Shown here: piece after piece, positions 11,674-22,524 of the stretch | Position numbering within the stretch: the stretch's first letter is position 1 | Layout of the letters: every line of letters begins with the position of its first letter | From: Agelas oroides | Taxonomy: Eukaryota; Porifera; Demospongiae; Agelasida; Agelasidae | Reading direction: 5' to 3' | DNA length: 64,000 bases | NCBI GenBank assembly: GCA_949130485.1 | Contig: OX422184.1 | Location: 6,056,655-6,120,654 of the forward strand | The notes under the pieces: generated by a model | Told to the model about the DNA's origin: nothing | The model's database searches: none | Seen by the model: the letters and a program-made list of their open reading frames with translations, nothing else | Position numbers and translations under genes: made by a program

Positions 11674-13070
11674 TTAAGACAGTCTTTCCAGTTGATTCAG
11701 CTCATGATATCTAAATGTGAAGCTTATCCCCTGTCTATGTAGCTGCCCTGGCTGATAAACCCTATTGCCAATGTTACATGCATGGTCCGCATGCCATGAC
11801 AAAGTATGAAGCCAGCGGGGTGCTGTTTGCTCAGGCTCGTCCCATGACAATCAAGCACCTCCCTAGTCACATAAAGTATGAAGAATAAACCTGATTTTTT
11901 TCAATTGAGACTAGTTTCAGCCTATACATGCACTTAACGCACCGCATCTCCATTTCTGTCCAAGCTCTGACTCCAAAACTGAACCCAAGTCCACTTCCAG
12001 CCTTAGCAAGCAGACTCATGACCATAACCATGCCCACTCATTAAGCATGCAATCGTCACTCTCGGTTGTCAAACACCCACTCAGAGCCCAAGCAGCCTTC
12101 CCTGCCAGAAATGAACCCCCTACAAGGTGAGAGTAGCGTTTTCTAAGCCTGCCCATGCAGCCAGGCCAAGAATTGGCCCACCCAGTCCCAACCATGGCGC
12201 TTTGACAGCTAAGCCTAGCAGCCACCATGTGCATGTCACCCTGCACCCGCCTCCCCCTGTCCCACCCTTTCTGCTGACGCAAAACCTGCGCGCAAGCACG
12301 CAGAGACTATTTTTTCTGCGCAATGCACAGTATGCTGTAAACAAAAGTGCACTATAGGGTTCAAAGGGTTTTAATTATAAACACACTGTTAAAATTACAT
12401 GCGAAACAAGCACATAAACCTATATTGGCACCTATTATAGGCAGACAACATATGAAATTTCATTGTACACTTAGCTTCGTTACCAGGCTCTCCCCGCTAA
12501 GGAGGGGGAGAGCTTGGTACATTTTACATGTATGTGACATCAAGGGTGGACATGTCTTGATCACACAAAGGTGGACTAAGCCAGGCGCCCACACACGTTC
12601 AAGCACAAGCGTTTTGAGACTACCACAGTCTTCTATTTGGGTATAGATAAGGCTTCAGTGCGGTACCTTCATCTTTGCAGTCGGCGATATATAACTTCTT
12701 GCATACAACTAGTTGACTTCTTAAGTCAGTGTCGACAACTCGGTCAACGACGCTAGCTTACAACACACTACAAATCACAAAACTTCTTGCCATTCCAATC
12801 CGTCAGGTGATGTGTCTGGCACACGGAGAATCTACATGTACTATACCGGTCTACCTTGCAATTTACGACTGCTGTAGCCAGCGTTTTTCATACCGTCATA
12901 ACTACGCTCGTGCTTGCCTCGATCATGAACTCCAAACTACATGGGCGACCTTTCGTGCATGCCCACACGCAATTAAGTCATGTCTGTCTACCCTCGATGT
13001 CACATAGGTGATAAAATACACCAGGCTCTCTTCTCCTTAGCAGGGAGAGCCTTGGAACAAGGCTACTGTA

Positions 13071-13655
13071 CAGTACACGCCAATAAAAAGCTTTTGTTCT
13101 AAGGTGTGAACTGTTCCGTTCCGTTTTTACGGAATCCCCCGTTTTTGCTTAAGTACGATTGCTAACTCAGTAATTATTGGCTTCCGCAAGGAACGGATAA
13201 TTTTCCACACAACATATCTTCAATTAGAAGCAAGCTATTGACATGGAATAAAGTCGAACGTATAGCTAAGGCTTGTAGATAAAACATATCCAAGAATCAA
13301 GAAAAACTTATCCGGACCATGTTGGTTCCAAGCGCTATAAGTTGGTGGGGCGGGGTTTGGCAACGATCGATCGCTTGCCGACTGTATCTCTGGTTCTTGA
13401 ACAGCTACAAACATGGGACAAGGATTGTCATATAGAGAGACTCCAGGCCAAAAAACGTATCATGGGTTGAACAGCATTGGACATAGGGCACAGCTGTTAT
13501 AAACGTTCAAGTACTTCGACCGTCCGGAAACCGTATATAGGGTGCGTATTACACTTCCGTAGTAAAAATTTCATACCGTTTTTTGAAGAACGGTCGCACT
13601 GTAGAATGACCGTTGAACGTAAACGGAATGTAAACCATTTTTTTGGCGCCTACTG
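13071..13655. mobile_element. Tc1-type MITE, copy 1
   Basis: The element is flanked by TA at 13069-13070 and 13656-13657. Left end CAGTACACGCCAATAAAAA pairs with the inverted right end CAGTAGGCGCCAAAAAAA. Subterminal sequence is full of short CCGTTCCGTTTTTACGG-like and AACGG motifs, as expected for transposase binding sites. It has no transposase. An inverted, diverged copy is at 19029-19868, and related ends occur at 21608 and on the Tc1 element at 26092. Confidence 0.75.
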
Positions 13656-13659
13656 TACC

Positions 13660-13830
13660 ATAGTACACAGACTCACACAGAAACTGTGTAGCAGGAAGGC
13701 GTGGTAGTGTTGCAGTGGTTAGTATGATCTTCTGAGTTGACGGGAGTTCTGGGACTCAGGAGTCACTGCTTATCTGTTGTGGTCAGAGAAGAATAGGGTA
13801 TAGTATTTGTGCATTAGGACTAGTGACTCC
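13660..13830 (+). repeat. SINE-like repeat with tRNA-like tract, copy 1
   Basis: This segment, containing TTGCAGTGGTTAGTATGATC and GGGAGTTCTGGGACTC, resembles a degenerate tRNA A box/B box pair. It recurs inverted at 18840-19026 next to the other MITE copy. The shared flank means the MITE was already inside or beside this repeat before both were copied. The tRNA relationship is a weak inference. Confidence 0.45.
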
Positions 13831-14762
13831 CACTCTAGCATGCCTGCATTGCATATGTATGTATATATGCTTGTTCACTCGCAGCTACTTCCAGTAAATG
13901 TTAAAAGAATGTATTTAAATATTCTACAAAAATTGAATGTCCACATGCATTCAAAAACCAACAGCAAAGGGCTACTACTGCCAGACATCAGCGTGAAAGA
14001 GACCCAGAGCAAAGATGACTCAAGTTGAAACATGCATGGCAACTTTGTTCTGGTTTATGAATCTACAGACCATGACAGACAAAGCAGGCTGTTCACTGAT
14101 GACAGAAATACTAGAAAGATGCTGCATCATACTGGGGAAAGCCTGAGCGAGTACCAAACTTCACTTAAAATTGCGGCCACATGTAGGTGACCACACATGC
14201 TGACAACGCAGCTATTCAGCCAGTTGGGACTACTACGGCTTCACAGGCATGGGCAAAATTTCACACTCAAACTATGGAGCTAGCAGTGGAATCCCTGCTG
14301 TGTATGAGTGGCCATGCCAGGAGTTTACCTGAAGCAATCCTCGCCACCGTACATTTTTTGTCTGTCACTCACAGCCTGAGTTGTCACGTGATCGTTACAC
14401 TCAAAGCACAAATTTGTCAGAAAGTACATGTAAGTTGCCATGCGAGCCGCCAACACATTCAACTTGAATAGTCTTTGCTCTCACTCTCTTTCACGCTGAC
14501 ACTGCAGTGTGGCAGTAGCCCAGCAGTAGCCCTTCGCGCTTGTTCTCACGGCTTAGCTGAAGTACATGTCGGCGTGAACATTCGATCATCGACATACAAC
14601 TCAGCAGTACCGATTGCATACAGAAAGCCCCTGGTGAGAAACTAATATTCAACCAACAAATAGTGGCCTCATAGGCTTAGCACAAGGTCCATATTTGACA
14701 AAGGAAAGTACAATAACAAACAAGTTTCTTACTTCGCATATTGGTAGCGCTTCTCGAAACTC

Positions 14763-14813
14763 CGCTGTTCTCGTAACCCCGCTGTTCTCGTAACCCCGCT
14801 GTTCTCGTAACCA
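14763..14813. repeat. Tandem repeat, 17 bp x3
   Basis: CCGCTGTTCTCGTAACC is repeated three times head to tail. Confidence 0.9.
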
Positions 14814-15023
14814 GCTCAAATCTCCTCATTTCACGAACAATGAAAACGTGAAAAATGAGATCAGGAACTGCGAAAAGATCATAAATGGCAATTAAAACAC
14901 CGTTAAGAGAACTACGAGACGCTGTGGTGTGTGCGATTGCTGCAGATACTTACCAGGGCTGACAGGAAGACACCTCACGACTAACCACCTGAGTAAACCT
15001 CGCGGTGCCGCATGTGACAGATT

Positions 15024-15036
15024 TGCGCATGCGCGC
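15024..15036. promoter_or_regulatory. NRF-1-like palindrome
   Basis: TGCGCATGCGCGC matches the NRF-1 consensus YGCGCAYGCGCR, an element common in animal housekeeping promoters. It lies in a CpG-rich patch (15000-15110). A second perfect site is at 15636. Promoter use is inferred only. Confidence 0.35.
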
Positions 15037-15635
15037 ATTATGAAAAATCACGCGGATTATCCCCCTCCCTAGGCCCTCCGCCTCCGGCGGCATTTGGCGC
15101 CTTCACAACTAGAAATATGTTGCACTCTATGCAGAAACCAAGGAGCTAGTGGCTTTCTTGGAAAGCTAGCTCTGGTAACCTTTTTCTGCCTTGGGTTTGT
15201 TGACCACTTCTAATTATAATAGTATGTGGATTGTTGTGCACTCCAACTGCCACAGAAGATACTGTTCTTGCCTTACATCACTGTAATACGTTACTGTGTC
15301 AAACCTGGTATGTTTCATATGATGTTAATTAAGCTCTTGCACTTGTGACTTACACATTGTGTCTGGGTGGTAACCTCATTCCCAAGCTATCAATTCTATG
15401 TGCAGCTAGCTTTGGATACCCACATCTCTGCTCAGATGAGAAATATATTTGTATAGCAAATATATGTATAGCAAATATATGCTTCTCCATAGCTCGGTCA
15501 TACAACGCTGGTGTTGCTGGTATGCCCACATCTCTGCAGTCAATTAGCGGAGCATGCCACGGTGAACGCCAGTGCAGTCTCAGGGGGATGTCTGTATACG
15601 GGGGATCCCGTGTCCTTTCCGGGTACGAGAACTGG

Positions 15636-15647
15636 TGCGCATGCGCA
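15636..15647. promoter_or_regulatory. NRF-1-like palindrome
   Basis: TGCGCATGCGCA is a perfect palindromic NRF-1-type site about 0.9 kb upstream of the ASK-like exon on the plus strand. If that exon belongs to a gene starting nearby, this could be its promoter. Small open frames around it are not recognised. Confidence 0.35.
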
Positions 15648-16580
15648 AAACTATGCACATGTACTTATTTCATGTGGGAGTTATCTTGGTGGACGTCGTT
15701 TGGTAAGTATCTGTCGGCATCGTACACACCAGTGTTTTGTATTCGTGTTTAACCATATCTTCAGTGCCATTTGTCATTTTTTGCAGTTTGAATGCACTTG
15801 ACAGTTTCTGTTCGCTGCTACTGGGATTGACATGTGCCAGAATTGCGCAAAAGTACGAGACTGTGTAGTATGCTCACTGCCCCGCTGACGAAGCATGAAC
15901 ATCACGTCCTAGGTGAGTTTTCATGGAATCGTTCTGCTGTAAAGGATCCTGGTTTTGCAGTTAGTGTGAGGAATCCCTTGCAGATTAGAGCTGCCTTGAC
16001 AAGCATCTGATGTTCATTTTCCTAAATTATAAGTTGAGTGGGCCAGCTTGTTACTCTAGAAGAGGTGCTACCTGCCAAATTGCAAAGAAGCTAGCTTGAT
16101 ATTTACGTTGTGTGGGAGAAGGCTGGCTATGTATATAGTTGGCAAAGTGCCACAGTGTTACAAAATATGCATATGCGACTGTATGGTTACGAGAGAAGCT
16201 AATTTTTTTAGGAGAACCATTGAGTATATACTCCAGTGAGAGTGTGTTGCAGGTTAAAAATATACGTGGCAGCACGCGCCTGCTTCTCGGTATATATAGT
16301 GGCATTGCTACATTGGACCAGTCTACCCAACATTTCCACAAAGTCTGTACATTAAGAGGGTTAAATAACAAGAGAGAGAGAGAAATCCAAGAACCAAGTG
16401 ACATTATTTGTAAACTACAATGTGAAATAGTTTCTATGTTCTAACTGAAAATATATATAGCAAACTGAAGGTTATGTGCCAAAATATGTGTTATTGTCGA
16501 GCACATTAACGTGAGGCTCTGAATGAGGGATCTATTCTCGGGATGTGCGTATGTATGTACGGAATGTAATCAGCACGCAG

Positions 16581-16777
16581 AGAGAATGCAGCAGAAGCAG
16601 ACGGTGGCTGCCATCTTTCCGGAAGCCAAAGATGGAAACAAGCCGTTCAACGTGCTGGAGGCAGCCCCTACAGAGTTAAAGTCCATCACGGTGGATAGGA
16701 TTCCTTTTGAGAGGCTAGATTTCGGAGAGACAGAAATCCTCGATAGGTTTTATGGTGCCAATGCAGCTGTGGTGGAT
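16581..16777 (+). CDS. Exon of an ASK-type MAP3K (MAP3K5/6/15-like)
   Basis: The exon translates to a stretch ending LDFGETEILDRFYGAN then AAVVD. This strongly resembles the LDFGET.VLDRFYNAD block in the N-terminal domain of apoptosis signal-regulating kinases, the stress MAP3Ks that feed JNK and p38 (family recall). A plausible acceptor (CAGCACGCAG) precedes 16581, and a donor GTAATA follows 16777, right after VVD. In-frame readthrough stops at 16803. No kinase domain of this gene is in reach; the downstream intron would hold the piggyBac-like insertions. The frame is intact, so it could be a live exon or a duplicated fragment. Confidence 0.6.
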
Positions 16778-16839
16778 GTAATATACAGATGTGACAGTGA
16801 TTGATTACTGAGAATGTTGGAAGTGGTGCATTTCCTTAA

Positions 16840-17501
16840 CCCTTTAACCCCGATAGCGCCCGTATGCGCCCGGAATTTTTACAACCTTTAAGCCCGATAG
16901 CGCCCGTATGCGCCCGGAATTTTTACAACCTTTAAGCCCGATAGCGCCCGTATGCGCCTGAGTTAGCTTCCAGCTATTTATCGCCACAGCTGCACGTTTT
17001 TGAGTAAATACATAGTTATTATAAGCCACAGGAAGTCGATCGAAGCATAATTAGCCGGGGGGTGTCCCATAGGGACTTTCCCCGGAAAGCGTGTTCGAAG
17101 TTTGCCTGCCGATCGTGTTGAACTTAACATTATCACAGAACAGCTTGTATCCTACGCACAACTGGTTGTACAGAATTGAAGTAATCGTCTAAACAACAAT
17201 GAAAACGTGCCTTCGCTGGAAGTTTGGCCACAGATTTCCAGTCATTTTCATTGGATAGCAAGTACCCGCTCTTCATCCGTTGTAGCTTACTCGAACTTCA
17301 CTGTCAACTCCTATGACTACTTCCTGAGTGAAGCAGGTTTGTTTTCGATTAAGCTAAGCTTAACTACCAACTTGTGAGCTTAACTAGTTTACAAGATATA
17401 ACGCTGCTATGAATCATCGTGATACAAAATCGCCATTTTTTCAATATCTTGTCTTGTGGCTACGAGATTGATTTCTGCGCATGTGCGTCGGGGGCAAAGG
17501 G
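16840..17501. mobile_element. piggyBac-like MITE with proven empty site
   Basis: This 662-bp insertion is flanked by TTAA at 16836-16839 and 17502-17505. The ends are CCCTTTAACCCCGA and, inverted, CCCTTTGCCCCCGA. The paralogous segment at about 29936-29955 reads CATTTCCTTAAGTGTGCATT with a single TTAA and no insert, which is the expected pre-insertion site. TTAA duplication with CCC ends defines piggyBac-type transposition. There is no transposase inside. The left end carries 2.7 copies of a 44-bp tandem unit. Confidence 0.9.
16849..16962. repeat. 44-bp tandem repeat in piggyBac-like end
   Basis: GATAGCGCCCGTATGCGCC occurs at 16852, 16896 and 16940, a strict 44-bp period. Repetition of subterminal sequence could multiply transposase binding sites; that role is inferred. 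Confidence 0.85.
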
Positions 17502-18577
17502 TTAAGTGTACATTTCTTTGAAATGGTACACCTTTTGACCCCACATTGACTGAGACCCTGTCACATTTCATTAACAACTTGTATGAAGCAGATAGCCTGT
17601 TATGACAAAATCAGAACAATTAGCTGAAAGGTCAAGCATTTTCAGGACATGCTATCCCTATTGCTATTGAAAACACCCTGTTGTTGATATTTGCTGTTTG
17701 GGAAAGACGTTGAGAGATTGATGTGTGATGGTGTGTGGAAGACTCAGCATCTTCCAAATACACTGAGTGCAGAGAAAAGGAAACATTAATTACATTGAAA
17801 CAATGGAATTTGGGGATGCAGCTTTGAATTCCCAATACAAATACAAGGGTGTGGCCAGATGGATCTTGGCTTCATCATAAACTTCTCAGCTCATCATCAT
17901 GATACAATTCCTGAAAATTTGCAAACTTTTGGGGACTGCTTTTCTAAGCCTAGTGCTCACCAGTCACAATAGCAACATCTGAATAAAGTTTTTTTGCATT
18001 GCGTCATTTTAATTTTGAAACATGTCTGGTGGAGCTGGAGTCAGCAGATATTTTGACTTTGATGTTGAGTTAACCCTTTACCGACCGTAACGCATGATTG
18101 CAATGTTACGTAGAAAGCCGTAATAATTATGAGCGGAATGGTTCAGAGAACGTGTTGCGTATTCCGTATTATATCTCCAATTATAAAATAGCTACAAACT
18201 TCTGGTAAAAAGCAATAGAGTACCTTATGCTTTGCCCAGCTTCACTGTAGTTTTGAAGCTTGTCACTAAAGCAGAACCTGTGAAATAGACCGGAAGTTGT
18301 CACACCGGAATTCACGACTTTCGATCTGTTCCGGTACTTATAACTCGGCAGTACAATTTATGTCCGGTTTGAAATCTGCATGGAAGTTAGACCTTTCTTT
18401 TAGCTCTACGCTGCTTTTTATTTCATCTTCATAGCTTGTGTACTTCTCGAGATCGGTCGCGATAAACTCGGCCCTGTCAATAGAGGCTTATGCCACATAA
18501 CGTTCAACTTCCGGCTTGTACGTTGTCTATTTGCAATCCATTATTGCACGTTTAGCTTCCGGTGGGTGAAATGAATA

Positions 18578-18720
18578 TGGTTAATAGCATAGATAGTCCC
18601 TAATAAATCGCTACGCTCAAAGGAAACTTCAAAAGTACCCATGACGCGTATAGGTGTCATTGGTCGTTTAGCGGAAAGTTGATTTATGACGCGTATACGC
18701 GTCTTTGGTCAGTAAAGAGT
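18578..18720. repeat. Direct repeat, inner copy (partner 19869-20008)
   Basis: About 143 bp from ATAGTCCCTAATAAATCGC to GGTCAGTAAAGAGT recur as the right terminus of the composite. The inner copy ends GAGTCAA where the outer copy ends GAGTTAA, so the inner terminus has lost its TTAA. Confidence 0.85.
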
Positions 18721-18734
18721 CAACATTTACGGGA

Positions 18735-18835
18735 AGTAACTGCGAGTAAACAAGCATACACACATACATATGCAATGCAGTCATGCTAGAGTGGGGGTCA
18801 CTCAGGCTCATTCCTCAATACTTTACTAGTCTTAA
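18735..18835. repeat. Dispersed repeat R1, partial copy
   Basis: The tract AAACAAGCATACACACATAC followed by GCAATGCAGTCATGCTAGAG and a CTCACTCAGG-type end matches the 3' part of R1 at 6700-6775. It is nested in the composite element. Confidence 0.55.
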
Positions 18836-18839
18836 TGCT

Positions 18840-19026
18840 ATACCCTATTCTTCTCTGACCACAACAGATAAGCCGTGACTCCTGAGTCCCAGAAATCAAC
18901 CACGTCAACTCAGAACTACCCCCCCCCCCCCCCCCCCCCCCACTTCCCCAAGTTCATACTAACCACTGCAACACTACCACGCCTTCCTGCTACACCACAG
19001 TTTCTGTGTGAGTCTGTGTATTATGG
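18840..19026 (-). repeat. SINE-like repeat, copy 2 (inverted), with poly-C
   Basis: This is the inverted counterpart of 13660-13830, with matching GACCACAACAGATAAGC and CACTGCAACACTACCACGCC tracts. A poly-C run of about 22 bases (about 18919-18940) interrupts it. Confidence 0.6.
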
Positions 19027-19028
19027 TA

Positions 19029-19868
19029 CAGTAGGCGTCAATGAAAAGTTTACATTCCATTTACATTCAACGGTCGTTCTACAGTGTGACCGTTCTTCAA
19101 AAAACGGTATGAAATTTTTACTATGGAAGTGTAATATACGATTTCCTGACGGTCGAAGTACTTGAATGTTTATACCAGCTGTGCCCTATGTCCAATGCTG
19201 TTTAACCTATGATACGTTTTAGGCCTAGAATCTCTCTATATGATAATCCTTGTCCCATGTTTGTAGCTGTTCAAGAACCAGAGATACAGTCGGCAAGCGA
19301 TCGATCGTTGCCAAACCCCGCCCCACCAACTTATAGCACTTGGAACCAACATCGTCCAGAGAAGTTTTTCTTGATTCTTGGATATGTTATACAAGAGTGC
19401 ATAAAGAACGGCCGGCTAGAGTAAGAGCGTGTAACTACGTAAATTTCGAAACCAGGCAGAATTTACCGCCAGTACTAAAAATTGTAACACGCCCTGTGCA
19501 CGCTGCGTTGATATAAGCCATTATGCATTGTTGCTAAGCACGCACGTGACCGTGTGTTCTATTTTTAGTACGGTTCAATAATTTTGCCCGGACTACGGGC
19601 TTCTATTGGAGTTACACGCTCTTACTCTAGCCACCCGTTCTTATCCGCTCTTGGTTATATCTATAAGCCTTAGCTATATGTTCTACTTTATTCCATGTCG
19701 ATAGCTTGCTTCTAATCGAAGATATGTTGTGTCGAAAATTATCCATTCCTTGTGGAAGCCAATAATTGCTGAGTCAGCAATCATACTTAAACAAAAACGG
19801 GGGATTCCGTAAAAACGGAACGGAACAGTTCGCACCATAGAATGAAAGCTTTTTGTTGGCGTGTACTG
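19029..19868. mobile_element. Tc1-type MITE, copy 2 (inverted)
   Basis: The start CAGTAGGCGTCAATGAAAAG follows TA at 19027-19028. The other end reads TTTTTGTTGGCGTGTACTG. It is the reverse complement of 13071-13655 at moderate divergence, minus a secondary insertion at 19392-19653. The right TA is no longer present. Confidence 0.75.
19392..19653. mobile_element. 262-bp MITE with 6-bp target duplication
   Basis: The copy at 13071-13655 lacks this insert. It starts CAAGAG and ends CTCTTG, with inverted arms of about 45 bp. Both arms carry a perfect CTAGAGTAAGAGCGTGTAAC core (left 19416-19435). GTTATA flanks it on both sides (19386-19391 and 19654-19659). Arm length, target size and lack of coding capacity indicate a MITE; the superfamily is not clear to me. 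Confidence 0.85.
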
Positions 19869-20946
19869 GTTAATAGTGCAGATAGTCCCTAATAAATCGC
19901 TACGCTCAAACAAAACTCCAATAGTACCCATGACGCATATACGCGTCATTTGTCGTTTAGCGGAAAGTTGATTTATAACGCGTATACGCGTCTTTGGTCG
20001 GTAAAGAGTTAAAGGATGGAAACATCCGCCACTAAAGCAGCATGATGAAGTAGGCTCTATTTAGAAGTTGAGCTGTACACAAATGAGAAGCCCCCACCTC
20101 CTTGCAATGTCCAACTGAAGCGGAACGTCTGAGATTTGCTGAAGGTAGTAATTTTTCAGTTCCAACGTCTTAGGTGTTCAGCATGGATTCTTTTCTCCTC
20201 CGTGTCATAGCTGGATTGCAGAACCCAACCATTGGTGTCACAAGAGTTACAGTTGCTTGGTGAAAAACATGGATTCTTACCAACCTTGGTATGGATTAAC
20301 TGTAAAAGTTCATGTGAAATGGGAACCGCTTGGCAATCAAAATCAGAGACGATCAAAGTCATCGCTTTAGAGTTTACGCTTTGTGTTGCAAAACTTGGAA
20401 AGTCTAATAATGGTAAAGCAGTCAGAATCAGACGTTCGAGTGGATCAAGGCGAGCAAGGGATCTCCAAGAAACTTATAAGCTTTATTTGACTTAATTCAT
20501 GTGTGTGTGTGAGATTCTGTGGTGAAAGAGATCATTGGGTGAGCGGGGGCTTTTAGAATTGGTAACACTGTGAGTTGGAGTGAATTGTAAGGCTACAAGT
20601 ATGCTAGGCTCCAGTGCTCCCAACAAACAAAAAGACAAATGTTAAAATTGCAGCTAGTCCCATCTTCTGGATCATGGAATTGTGTCATTTTTAGCAATAT
20701 ATGTGCATTTAGATTGACTGGTGCCAAACTCGTGCACCCCAACTGACTTCTGTGATATTTCTGCTTTCATCTTTGAAGCCACTCTATGACACTGAGGAAG
20801 GGGCAGAAAAAGAAAATAAAAGATAGTATCTGCAAATGCTTCAGGTGCATGTACGTTATGAACCAGATATTCGAGTGAGCTTGGTCAGAAAGTCACCGAT
20901 AAACCAACTCATATGCGTCGTTGCCAACAGTTATTGTTGCTATACT

Positions 20947-21086
20947 CTAAATAATTTAGATGCTTCGTCCAACGGGATCTACGCTCTTTAGTAGCACCCT
21001 CACTACGCTTGGGTCGCTACAGCCTCGGGCCCTCGGGTTTCTAAATCGCGTAGATCCCTCGGACTCAGCGTCTAACTATTATTTAG
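20947..21086. repeat. Imperfect ~140-bp foldback hairpin
   Basis: The sequence begins CTAAATAATTTAGATGC and closes GTCTAACTATTATTTAG. Inner paired blocks include GGGATCTACGC against GCGTAGATCCC and CCTCGGGCCCTCGGG at the centre. No coding frame of interest crosses it; overlapping open frames arise from the GC-rich arms. Confidence 0.7.
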
Positions 21087-21328
21087 GCTCACCCGGTTGC
21101 TCACTCGTGCTGGTAGCGTCGGGGTCGTCCACTCTTGTACCAATCCACTTCTCCGGCTCCTTTCCCTTTCGGGGCCACATCACCACTACTCGCCCAGGTC
21201 CATCCCCTTCCTTTACCATACTCGCCACAACAAAATGGACAACCCCGTGGTACCGGCTACCCGGCCGGTCCCACTTTATTGGTACCATATCCATGTCGCG
21301 CTACGTGTACTTGTCTTCTCCGTACATA

Positions 21329-21608
21329 CAGTAGGTCTATATACACGAACTGAGACACCACATGTGCAGATTGTGCAATACTAAACCGCGGCCCCTCCTT
21401 AGTGCGAAGGTTCGCGACTGCTCGTGATCAGTTCCACGGTCGCAGCAATCCGTGGTCGCGACAATGTCTCACGCATCATATCTCTGCTTCTGCATGCCGT
21501 CATATACGTGCGAGTGCTACTCACGACCATCGCGAAAAAGGTTCCAGTATCGCGACTGTACTCACGAAAGTCACGAATATCACGTTACCTTTTTTTTGGC
21601 GCATACTG
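21329..21608. mobile_element. Possible Tc1-type MITE with CGCGA/TCACGA subterminal motifs
   Basis: The right end, inverted, reads CAGTATGCGCCAAAAAAAAG and is followed by TA (21609-21610), matching the end family at 13655. The left end CAGTAGGTCTATATAC after TA shares only CAGTA, so the left boundary is tentative. The interior is packed with TCGCGAC and CTCACGA words in both orientations. Confidence 0.5.
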
Positions 21609-21610
21609 TA

Positions 21611-22520
21611 GATGAACTGGCTGTGTAAGCAAAAAAAGGAAAGATAAACAAATTATGAATACACTGACCTACCATTGTAACTGCCTAAGGCTATACCCAG
21701 TAAGTTTTCATCTTCATCATACACTGGTATCTCGTCTAGCCTGAATGTCTAAGTCATAGAATGTTGTTTCTAACTACATGACACCAACCTACTCTGAGCT
21801 TTTCATTTCTACAGACAACTTGTACACACTGACTTATTTGGTAAGCAAGTATGTGAAGTAGGCTGATTCCGCTCCATTGTCAGCTTCCTCCGCACCGCCA
21901 GCAGCAGTGACTCAAGGAAGTAGAGCTATTAAAATAGCTAGCGTTTAAAAAACTACGCCCCAAGTCTTCATCAAAGTGGTCTCCAATACACTCACAGATT
22001 TGAACGCAATTGGCAGAGAGACGGTTACACCTACAAACTTTAAATACACACTGTTGGAATCCTCACACTTCGTTCTGCAACGTGGTAGGCTACAATTTTT
22101 AACCACATGCTTATAAATAGAGTTACATCGGTGCGCGCTGGCTAAGGTGGGAAAGTCCCCATACCCAGCCATACAATGATGCCATGAATACTTTAGCAAT
22201 CGGCAGACAGTTGATATGTGTTGCCAGGTTGAACTTGTCCCAACTACATGTACTACACGTATCTAGCTATTGGGGAGCGAATATCATATACACCGAGTGT
22301 TGAACACAAATCTGGTTGAATAACATGCAAAACGTTGCCTTTCTGTTCTAAAAACTCTGGTCCTATTTTGATGTATGATCACGTGAGAAAAAATACCAGG
22401 CTCTCCGTGCGTGTACATTTCGCGTTCCGGAGAGCCTGGGAACGAGGCTAGTATGAATCATCATAACGCTTCAAATACAAAAACCAACTGCAACATGTTT
22501 GCTGATAGCAATGCCAATGG
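21611..22520. other. No gene recognised
   Basis: There are only short unassigned open frames and one foldback end pair (CCAGGCTCTCC..GGAGAGCCTGGGAACGAGGCTAG spread over 22390-22450). Confidence 0.4.
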
Positions 22521-22524
22521 TTGT

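Larger units (their letters stand above)
9345..13068. other. Gene-poor interval
   Basis: No recognisable exon was found. Contents noted are a 38-bp tandem duplication (11195-11270), a possible TTAA-flanked element (11334-11673) and foldback end motifs at 12484 and 13022. Overlapping open frames near 12020-12350 have low-complexity composition and no domain I recognise. Confidence 0.45.
18074..20008. mobile_element. piggyBac-like element containing nested insertions
   Basis: TTAA flanks the interval at 18070-18073 and 20009-20012. The ends are CCCTTTACCGACC and, inverted, CTCTTTACCGACC. The paralogous segment near 30190 has GATGTTGAGTTAAAGGGTGG with one TTAA and no insert. A first complete unit runs 18074-18719 and ends in the same GGTC.GTAAAGAGT signature. 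Its last ~145 bp (18578-18719) recur at 19869-20008. Between the two ends lie an R1 fragment, a SINE-like segment and an inverted Tc1-type MITE. The internal motif GACGCGTATACGCGTC is repeated near both right ends. Confidence 0.85.
16785..20880. repeat. Segmental duplicate, interrupted copy (paralogue at 29890-30800)
   Basis: Blocks 16785-16839, 17502-18073 and 20009-20880 align in order with 29890-30800. Shared tracts include CAGATGTGACAGTGATTG, AACTTCTCAGCTCATCATC and GGAGCTGGAGTCAGCAG. The differences at 16840-17501 and 18074-20008 are exactly the two TTAA-bounded insertions, which the other copy lacks. The far end (20760-20880) carries, on the minus strand, the remains of the kinase exon that is better kept at 30745-30918. 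Confidence 0.85.

Noticed and set aside
12016-12357. Overlapping frames on both strands around 12.1 kb
   Set aside because: GC-rich shadows of each other with no domain; region partly resembles 11.4-11.6 kb repeat sequence.
15345-15801. Overlapping plus-strand frames of 96-135 codons
   Set aside because: No recognised domain; CpG-rich promoter-like region with an NRF-1 site explains the open frames. Could hide a first exon, but I cannot show it.
21079-21294. 71-codon minus-strand frame ending in a GC-rich hairpin
   Set aside because: Arises beside the 20947-21086 hairpin; composition biased and no homologue recalled.
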